Source: Miscanthus floridulus (taxonomy: Eukaryota > Streptophyta > Magnoliopsida > Poales > Poaceae). Taken from it: a DNA stretch of 64,000 nt. The notes under the pieces were generated by a model. The model saw nothing but the letters and a program-made list of their open reading frames with translations, made no database searches and was not told the origin of the DNA. Positions 56,588 to 64,000 of the stretch are shown one piece after another. Within the stretch, counting starts at the first letter, position 1. Each line of letters starts with the position of its first letter. Where the stretch lies: assembly GCF_019320115.1 (NCBI RefSeq), contig NC_089581.1, positions 69,482,485-69,546,484 of the forward strand. The letters run 5' to 3'. Position numbers and translations under genes: made by a program.

Positions 56588-56717
56588 TGTTCGTTTGGGC
56601 TTGTTTGACTGATAAGCTATGGTTGAAAGTACTGTTGGCTGATTTGGTATGAGAGAAAAATACTATTTGTTGGCTGAAAAAGTACGACTTATAAGCCAAA
56701 CAAGCTCAAGCGAACAG
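56588..56717. mobile_element. MITE with CTGTTCGTTTG...CAAGCGAACAG ends
   Basis: The left end CTGTTCGTTTGGGCTTGTTTG and the reverse complement of the right end CTGTTCGCTTGAGCTTGTTTG differ at two positions. The interior (GAAAGTACTGTTGGCTGATTTG) matches the MITE at 45443-45552. About 130 bp, foldback structure, no coding. Confidence 0.7.
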
Positions 56718-56881
56718 AGTGTCCATCGGCCTGTTCAGGTCATCTAATTGGAGTACCAGATTGTCATCTGCACTTTCTTTGTTGTGCCTCATGTGGCCTT
56801 CGTCCTGCTGCTGTGGTGCTGTTCTGCTGCAGTGGTGTGCTGAAGTTTGGTGACACTATTCTGCTACTGTGGTGATGCTAT

Positions 56882-56948
56882 TCCGCTAATCTACTACTGT
56901 GAGACTCAGTTTGCTGTTCCGCTAATCTACTACTGTGACACTCAGTTA
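56882..56948. repeat. Tandem duplication of about 31 bp
   Basis: TTCCGCTAATCTACTACTGTGA followed by (G/C)ACTCAGTT occurs at 56882-56912 and 56918-56948. Confidence 0.85.
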
Positions 56949-56949
56949 T

Positions 56950-57068
56950 GGCCTTGGCTTGTTCGGCTTTTTTTTTCAGCCGGAACAATGTTTTTTTCTC
57001 ATAAGAATTCAGCCGAAACAGTGTTTTTTAGTCAATTTCAACCAAGTTTCAGACCAGCGAACGGGGCC
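56950..57068. mobile_element. Diverged MITE of the same family
   Basis: GGCCTTGGCTTGTTCGGC at the left and CAGCGAACGGGGCC at the right form decayed inverted ends. The interior keeps the AGCCGAAACAGTGTTTTT phrase. It shares the terminal GGCC...GCGAAC layout with the copies at 45443 and 56588. Confidence 0.5.
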
Positions 57069-58311
57069 TATGTCGTGGTACTGGCCAAACCTGGGCCATC
57101 CAAGGGATCGGTGGATCCACCTTGGGCTCCCCTCAGGCCAAGCTTCCACCTAGGCCATGCAAACACCTTCATCAAGCTATCCATGCCGTCCATCCACAGG
57201 CTATGGATCCCATTGGGAGAAGGCGGTTCGGCTGAATCGTCTCTGGCTCATAAAGGCGCCCAATTTGTTGTACCACCTCCTATGGTCCTTGGCGATTATA
57301 AAACCATAGCATACCCGCCTAGCTCTCAGTACCACACAGCAGGAGGCCTCAATACACGTACACTTGTAACCATTCTAGCTCTAGGTTCTTAGTGGAGCTA
57401 GGCCGGTTCAAGCTAGTTCATAACTCCTGAGTTGTCTTGGTGAGTTGTACTAGGGTTCTCTTCTAGTTCATATTCTTGTAAGACTTTGGTCTAAATCAAT
57501 GGCATATTCATCTTTTGCTCTGTTATGTTCATCATTCGTATAATGTTATGATTATGTTAGCTATGAGTTTGCATACTAGTATGATCATGATATTATGTTG
57601 GTTACATACTTTACATGTTACTTTGCAATGTGATAGTAGAACGAATGATTCATACTTGGATATTGGTCTGGCGTGCCTTTGGTTTACTCTTGTTCTTGAC
57701 GAGAGGATAAAAGTAGTGTTTGCTAGTGTAATAAGAGTAGTGTTTGCTAGTTTAAACATGGTGTTTGGGCTAGTAGACATCGTCGGATGTGCTTCTTACT
57801 CCATGGATTGTAGGTTAGGTGGCAGGTGGTGACAGCCCTATCCATCCTTTGTAATCCCCCATGTTCGAGTCTGACGTAGGTTATTGATAAGACATTACGC
57901 TTCGTAGCTACCACTATGTTGTAGGCAATACCTAACATATATGAGGTGTTCAATCTAAGTTCTAATACTAGTTGCTAAGTACATATATGTATGCTATAGA
58001 ACCTTTACATAGATGTGACATAGTAGTTGAGTTTGTTGTTGCATGTTCGCCACTAGGCCTAGTGTTATTCTTTGTAGTGAGTAGATTCTTTGTGTGTGTC
58101 ACACTACAATTATCATATTATTTACCCATGATTAGACTTTGGTGTTTAGTTATGTTATAATCCTAAGGATGTCAAATATCATTACTTTATATCAACACCT
58201 GCCCTGTGGAAAAACAAATAACGATACCTGGAATACAATCAAGGAAATGTTACAACAATATCCTTGCACTTGTGGATTTTATATGCAAACGTTAAGAATA
58301 CCAACAAGCAT
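57069..58311 (+). repeat. Athila-like gypsy LTR remnant
   Basis: TATAAAA at 57297-57303 and a tail reading CAACACCTGCCCTGTGGAAAA...ACCAACAAGCAT (58190-58311) directly before a TGGTGCCATTGTCGAGGA PBS fit the 5' LTR of an Athila/Tat-class gypsy element. The left edge is not defined. Confidence 0.4.
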
Positions 58312-58329
58312 TGGTGCCATTGTCGAGGA
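58312..58329 (+). promoter_or_regulatory. Primer-binding site of the Athila-like remnant
   Basis: TGGTGCCATTGTCGAGGA is a transition-decayed form of TGGCGCCGTTGCCGGGGA, the common Athila-class PBS (three C/T or G/A changes). Confidence 0.5.
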
Positions 58330-58560
58330 AGGCACTAGTTATAAAGTTTTGATACATTGCTACTTGAGATTATATAGATAATTCTTCATGACTACTCTAC
58401 TAGACTTACCCTTGTCTATTTTCTCTGTTGTGTGAAAATAGGGTAGTGTATAACTAGTTTCACTTTGCCGACAAACTTCATCGAGAACCTGAAAGCACTT
58501 TTGAGAAAGACTCGGTGTCATCGATCTTTCCAAAGGTTCATCTTCGGCAACTAAACCCAT
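58330..58560 (+). other. Internal stub of the Athila-like element
   Basis: About 230 bases after the PBS without a recognisable gag, ending where SIRE C LTR similarity begins. Confidence 0.35.
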
Positions 58561-61500
58561 CATTGCATCTAGTGGCACTAGTTCATCGGTGGAGCCTTAG
58601 TTTTATTCTTGTTACTCTTAGTGGTTGTCGCCACCTATATGGCCTAGTGGATTGGTGGATCATTGAGGGGCTTGTGGTGATTGTTTGCCACCTCCGATCA
58701 GGGTTGATTATAAGGGGCTCTTGTGCTCATCCCCATGGGAGATCATGAAGAGCAACTCTAGTGGAATTCTCGTGACTAGTTAGAATGCTTCTTGTATTTG
58801 ATTCTTGCGGCACCCAAGTTATGGGTCTATCTTGAGTGTCTAGTTAGCGCGTGAATCATCAGATTAATTAAGACTCGCCACAATGAGGACGTAGGTTGTC
58901 TGTGGCAGAACCTCCTAAATTATAGGGCCCACATGCACCTGTCACTGTCCAATGACCTCTGACGACTATGCATATGTTCCCAGTAACTTAAGAAGACTGT
59001 CGGGTGTCCTTGAAGAACCCCGAATCATCCACGATTTTCTAAATAGGATCCATTACAGAGTCATTGCAGTATTACAATAGTTTATTCATTAATTTACATC
59101 AGAGTGAAAATAGCGAAAGTCTTACAGTAACTTAGTTACAAAACAGTTGTTTCACAAACTAAGTACGATTATTATTACAAACCATAGTAGTGGAGTGGCA
59201 TTAGTAACATAAACATAACACACAAAGAAAGTGCCCTGCCCAAGGGCCACATATTTACTTGTCATCTTCGATTTGAACAACAGTCATGGAGCACGGTCCA
59301 AAGCAGACCTGCTCATGAGACTCACCTGCAACAAGGGTTAACGAACCCTGAGTACAAAAGTACTCAACAAGACTTAACCGGAATAAAAACTGATAAGACT
59401 CAGGAATGCAGGCTTAGGGATTCAAGGTAAGGCTTTAGCAATTAACAAGGTTCTTTTGCGCAAAAGCTCTTTAAAAGATTCTTTCTTTTAACATATAACC
59501 CTTATCAAGATCATATACGAACCTGCCATGATCTGTATTGAGATCATGACCTTCATATAAAACCCTTTCTCAAAACTTCCTCAAGTTTCATTTATTAACT
59601 ACGATGATGAACAGTGAGTTGAGCCTCCATAACCGAGGAGCAACGATGATTCAAACCGATTATAACCCAGCCGGGGATTCCCAACCACACGACATATGCA
59701 GGTCCCTGACCTACATATACCAACCCACCCTGAGATCCTCTAAAACAAGAACGGGTCCACGCCACCCGAGAATACAGTACTCCACCAATCCAGCCCATTG
59801 CCACATGGGTACACGCTATTCTCACCATCTCTCCACTCCTAGTGCGCGAGTAGCCATTCACGTAATAGAATAGCCGAGTTAAGGCTTACCGGAGTATGTG
59901 GCTAGTACTACAAAGTCTCACCTCATGCAATTCAACAACGGACGATTCTTAATCGACACAGGCGGAAAGAACCTGCTTACAAGACCTCCATGTCTTATGG
60001 CTCTCATACCCCGAGTCCACCCCGTCTAGATTTATTACTCCACATGCTCATATATCATAATAACATAAATAACCACTCGTATCCAAGAAACCATTTATAT
60101 CTCGCAGGTGACCGGTAATCACCCGACTTTTATCGTTCTAAGCATGGTTAAGCATAATTAAGCATTCTCGGATTGAAACGGATAACAAGGTTGATATGAA
60201 AAAACAAGGTTGGTAATGCACCAATTAGGTTTTCACTCAACTCCTAATCACTTAATGCAGTATTTAAAAGCAAAAGTGATATAAATTTGTAAAACACAAG
60301 GTAGGTTTAAATGCATCCGGGGCTTGCCTTGATTGTCGAAAAAGTTAGGTTCCGAGGATGTTCCACAGATATCAAACCCAACCTCAACAGGTGGATTAAC
60401 TTCTTCAACAACTTGGTTGACTACCACGTTCTCACTTTCGTTCACTACACGTAGTAATAATGCCATGTTTAATATGATGCGCGATATAAAACATGATGCT
60501 TGACGATGGATGCAAAAGTTAATAATTTGAATACAACTTTCCTTCGCGGTACAGTTGCAAACCAACAACTGAATAACCCTTTTCATAAACCCAAACACTT
60601 ACTTTAAGTACCAAGGATCATTTTATGCTAATGACCCAAGGTCATCACTCAATCCCAAATTCAAACAAAACCTAAATCATTAGGGTTTACTATTTGTTTT
60701 TATTAATTAATAACTAATTAATAATTATGAAATAAATCAACTTTCTCCAAATGAGCTCAAAATTTTTGTGAAGACTCATCACATGATAACTAAGTGGCAA
60801 AACAATTTTCATAATTTTTGGACAATTATTTAAGCCTTGAAAAATCATGGAAACCCATTTATTAATTAATTTGAGCAATTTTTATCCCATTCAAAATATA
60901 CTGAAAAATAACATTTCATATTTTTCCTAAATATTTTACATATCAAAGAGGTCACACAAAAATTTTCATAATTTTTGGAGCTCTATTTAATTCTATACAA
61001 AATAAACCAATATTTACACTATTCATTATTTTCTGAAAAAGAAAAATTTCCATTTCTAATTCAAACCGTCACTGACAGTGGGGTCCCACTCGTCAGCACA
61101 GTTCTCCCACGCATAGCAGCAACGACCACGCTTTGACCGGTGATTTCTCGCCGCCGGTGAGGTTTCTGGCCACGACCAAGGTACCGGCATGATCACCACG
61201 ATAAGGCACACCCATTGGTGGCACTAATTGCACCAATTACTGCACAAACCTAGCTTGACGCCGGCCATGGCGGACATGGCAGTGTTGCTGCGCTACGCCA
61301 GCGAAGTGAGGCTGGTAGCGGTTAAATAAAAGGCTTGGGAAGACTTAGTGGCTCACCCCAAACACGCTCGAGCTGATGGCTTAACCGGAGAAGCAACAGA
61401 GAAGCGGGTCGACGATCAAGGCAGTCACGGCAGCGTTCCAGCGTCGACGGTGGCTTTCTGGTGGCTACAGTGGATGAATGGATCAACTAAAAGGCCACAA

Positions 61501-62848
61501 AGCACCAGGGCAACATGGTGAAGATGAAACCAAGCTTGAGAGATCGAGAAAGCTACCGGAGCTTGCTAGCCACGGAGAAACGAGCTCGACGGTGATGCTG
61601 CCGGCCGCGAGGAAGAAAGGCGACGTGTAGCGTAGCTCGGTGAAATCAGGCACCTAGGTCTGGTCGGCTGGGTTCGCGAGGAACAGGTAGAGCTGTGGCA
61701 TGCTTTGCTAAGACTAGGAGAGGTCTACGGCGATGGCGTGAGCTCGTCGGACCTAGGTGACGATGACGGGAAAAGCAGAGGAGAAGAAACAAAGAAGAAC
61801 GGCGATGGCGTAGGCTTTATAGCGCGGCTAGGAAGCAAGAAGAAGCCACGCAGCAGCCTTCCCATGCCAGTATGAAGCCGAAGATGGCCACGGGCGCGAC
61901 TAGAACGCGGTGGAAGATCACCGACGGTGAGGTGTCGCCCGCTGACACTGTTCACAATATTTACCGAATTGCCACTCATCTAATTTCTCAAATTACTCCC
62001 AAATTTGCATGGTAACTCAAAAATCTCCAAAAATAAAAGTTGTTCCAAATTCAAAGTTCTACAACTTTTCTTTAATAACCATACCCAAATTATGTCTATA
62101 TTTTGAAATGCAAGTTTAAAATCAAAAGGGGACACTTTAAGAACTTATCGCCTTTTCAAATTACTTCAAATTTTATATATCAACTTTGAAAACTCCAAAA
62201 ACCAACTTTGTAAAAATTGACAAACTCTACACTTTTTATTTTAGGCTCAACCCCAAAATGAACTTAGATTTTGAATTAGGTTTTCTAGGGTAGAATTAAT
62301 TGCTGGAAATTAGGGTTTTCGGAAATCCAATTCAACACAAATGTTTTTAAATTGATTCATCCATACAAGTCAACACATATCATCATAAAAATAAACTTGT
62401 TTTAGTGAATGCATATCAAAATTTTCACTAACACAAAAATGATGTGCAATGCATACGATGACATGGCATATTTTAGTATTTAAAACACCCGAGGTGTTAT
62501 AGTTGTCGATGAGCAACCTAACCTCAGGGATAAATCATTGTGTTCATCTCTTGCCCGGTTTGGTATTGTGCTCCACACTTGTTGATTTACATTCACTTCT
62601 TGCTTATGTCATAGTTGCTTGTAGAGGTAGCTCACTAGAGTAGTTGTAGTAGTAACTACTAGTAGTTGCTTTGTTGTATAGATCTCTAGCATAGTTTGCC
62701 TAGCTAGTAGCTCTTGTTTGGTGAGGTGCCTTAGTGTAGCTATTAGGACTTGTTATTTTACTAACCACTTTGCTCTAGTATTTGTTCCTTTGTTGAAAAA
62801 AATTTATAGGCTATTCACCCTCCTGTAGCAATCTAGATCCTACTTTCA
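58561..62848 (+). repeat. SIRE C 5' LTR fragment, split by a 3.6-kb solo LTR
   Basis: 58561-58900 aligns with the SIRE A LTR at about 2885-3210 (TTGCATCTAG...TTGTTACTCTT...TGGTTG), and 62508-62848 continues it (AACCTCAGGGATAAATCATTGTG) to the LTR end CTTTCA at 62848. The 5' part of the LTR is missing. Confidence 0.65.
58901..62501 (-). mobile_element. 3.6-kb solo LTR inserted in the SIRE C LTR
   Basis: It starts TGTGGCAGAACC and ends GGTGTTATA. On the minus strand this is TATAACACC...GGTTCTGCCACA, TG...CA with the first G changed to A. It is flanked by a 6-bp direct repeat GTTGTC (58895-58900 and 62502-62507). The host LTR reads continuously across the site. 3601 bp with no coding and no PBS or PPT pair inside, hence a solo LTR, probably of a large-LTR gypsy family. 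61130-61950 is GC-rich, with a TATA-like TTTATAGCGC near 61815. Confidence 0.65.
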
Positions 62849-62850
62849 TG

Positions 62851-62863
62851 TGGCATCAGAGCC
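62851..62863 (+). promoter_or_regulatory. SIRE C primer-binding site
   Basis: TGGCATCAGAGCC, one base from the initiator-tRNA PBS, two bases after the LTR end. Confidence 0.8.
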
Positions 62864-62908
62864 AAGTCAGTGTCGATATCTAAGGTATAACAACCTATGG
62901 TGTGAAAG

Positions 62909-63223
62909 ATGGCCACAAATCATGTCAACAAGCCCCCACACTTTGATGGAAACAATTATGATTATTGGAAGAAAAGGATGTGCTTGCACTTGAAGGCAAT
63001 GAGCCAAAAGATATGGGGTGTTGCGGGTGTTGTGGAGGAGCCATTCATTGTATTAGATATGAAGGACCCAACACCAAGAGAGGAGGAGAATTTGTAATTG
63101 AATGATCAAGCTCTCAATGTGATCTATGAAGCTCTTGATCCCAAGGTCTTTGAGTCAATCAAAGACTTAGACATAGCACACAAGGTTTGGAAGAGGCTTA
63201 ACAATGTTTCTCTACACAACCTT
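62909..63223 (+). pseudogene. SIRE C gag N-terminal fragment
   Basis: The ATG at 62909 starts MATNHVNKPPHFDGNNYDYW, a Copia gag N terminus closely similar to SIRE A. After a TAA at 63095 the same frame continues (NDQALNVIYEALDPKVFESIKDL, AHKVWKRL) to 63223, where the SIRE D LTR begins. Confidence 0.75.
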
Positions 63224-64000
63224 TGAAAGCCCTAGTTTGGTTTTGGTTAATTGATGAAACCTATTTGGACTAATCCTTGCATCTAAGTGTGTGACTAGAT
63301 AGGATGGTCCAATCCAAGTGGTGGAGCAAGTTGAAGTCCATGGTGATGATGGTGATCATGCTCTAGACTTGGAAAAGAAGAAAGAGAAAAACAAAATGGG
63401 CTCAAGGCAAAGGTAAAATGAATCAGGCCATTTTATTTTTGGTGATCAAGACACTATAGAGAGTGTGGTCACATTTAGGATAGATGGTCATACTGTTAAG
63501 AGGGGAGCTCTTATCGGACAACTCGATCATCTAGTGCCACTAGGTGTTGGAAAACTTGCATATGCATTTTAGGCCTAGTGCACAATCCGTGAGAAGTGAT
63601 TAACCTTTGGAAAATTATTGTGAAAATGCTAACACACTTGCACGTGATGGTGAAATACTTGGAGTGTTAGCACATTTACAAAGGTGGTGAAAAAGGCGAA
63701 GAAAAGGAGGCAAATCTTGGCTCAGGGTGCTGCCCTAGGGGCACCATCATGCCCTATCTAGTGCACTACCACCCCTATGGCGGTGACCGGCTGGACAAGG
63801 CCGAGAGGGAAGTGTTGGGTTGGCACATCCACCCCTAGGGAAGTGTCCACCTGACTCTGGCCGAGAAGCAGCAGAAGAGAGGGCGGCGCCGGAGTGTTCG
63901 GTGTTCACCGCCATGGTGAGGGCGGTGCACCACCTGGTCACTACCGCTGGTATGAAGGTGCCACCACCGCTTTTTACCCAAAGGTAACTGAAGTAGGGTT
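63224..64000 (+). mobile_element. SIRE D: start of another Sirevirus LTR, running off the window
   Basis: TGAAAGCCCTAGTTTGGTTTTGG at 63224 (shown in part) matches the first bases of the SIRE A LTR at 1653, and similarity continues over 300 bases. It interrupts SIRE C gag, so it inserted later. Its other end is outside the window. Confidence 0.75.

Overview
The window looks like nuclear DNA of a grass, most likely a Panicoideae/Andropogoneae species of the sorghum, sugarcane or Miscanthus type. That placement is inference; it rests on LTR-retrotransposon families, grass MITEs and a single-exon MATH-BTB gene of the kind expanded in grasses. There are no bacterial-style operons and no CRISPR. 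Two host genes are well supported: an intact single-exon MATH-BTB gene (39424-40530, +) and an intact eight-exon circularly permuted GTPase of the MTG1/RbgA (DAR GTPase) family (46187-56098, +). Nearly everything else is transposable elements, many nested, with boundaries fixed by LTR ends, target-site duplications (TSDs), primer-binding sites (PBS) and interrupted reading frames.

Left part (1-22 kb). A Mutator-like element with an 11-bp TSD (46-1258) is followed by a Sirevirus-type Copia element, SIRE A. Its roughly 2-kb 5' LTR (1653-15976) was split by a complete 12.3-kb Ty3/gypsy element of the Tat/Retand type (G1, 3459-15784, minus strand, TSD AACTT, two 765-bp LTRs at about 97-98% identity). 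G1 carries gag-pol on the minus strand and, antisense to it, a multi-exon gene with its own TATA box encoding a plant-mobile-domain (PMD) protein with a coiled-coil tail. The whole element is saturated with the heptamer ATCGGCA/TGCCGAT: about 54 copies by my count, where 1-2 are expected. SIRE A breaks off inside gag at about 17.89 kb against a second, internally deleted gypsy element (G2).

Middle (22-39 kb). A degenerate autonomous Helitron Rep/helicase gene is split by a 13-kb Sirevirus (SIRE B, 24089-37100). SIRE B has two LTRs, gag, protease-integrase, RT-RNase H and a heavily decayed third (env-position) ORF whose stops are almost all TAG. The 5' LTR end and adjoining Helitron bases are deleted at the left junction. 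A GC-rich unclassified stretch follows, with a possible divergent first exon opposite the MATH-BTB promoter.

Right part (39-64 kb). This holds the MATH-BTB gene, MITEs, a candidate non-autonomous Helitron carrying an (AT)49 tract, a possible minus-strand gene with a minisatellite, and the GTPase gene. The GTPase introns contain a solo LTR (intron 3) and a LINE that is itself interrupted by another solo LTR (intron 5). Next come MITEs, an Athila-like LTR/PBS remnant, a third Sirevirus (SIRE C) whose LTR is split by a 3.6-kb solo LTR, and the start of a fourth Sirevirus LTR (SIRE D) running off the window.

All homology calls come from motif recognition by eye; no search was run.
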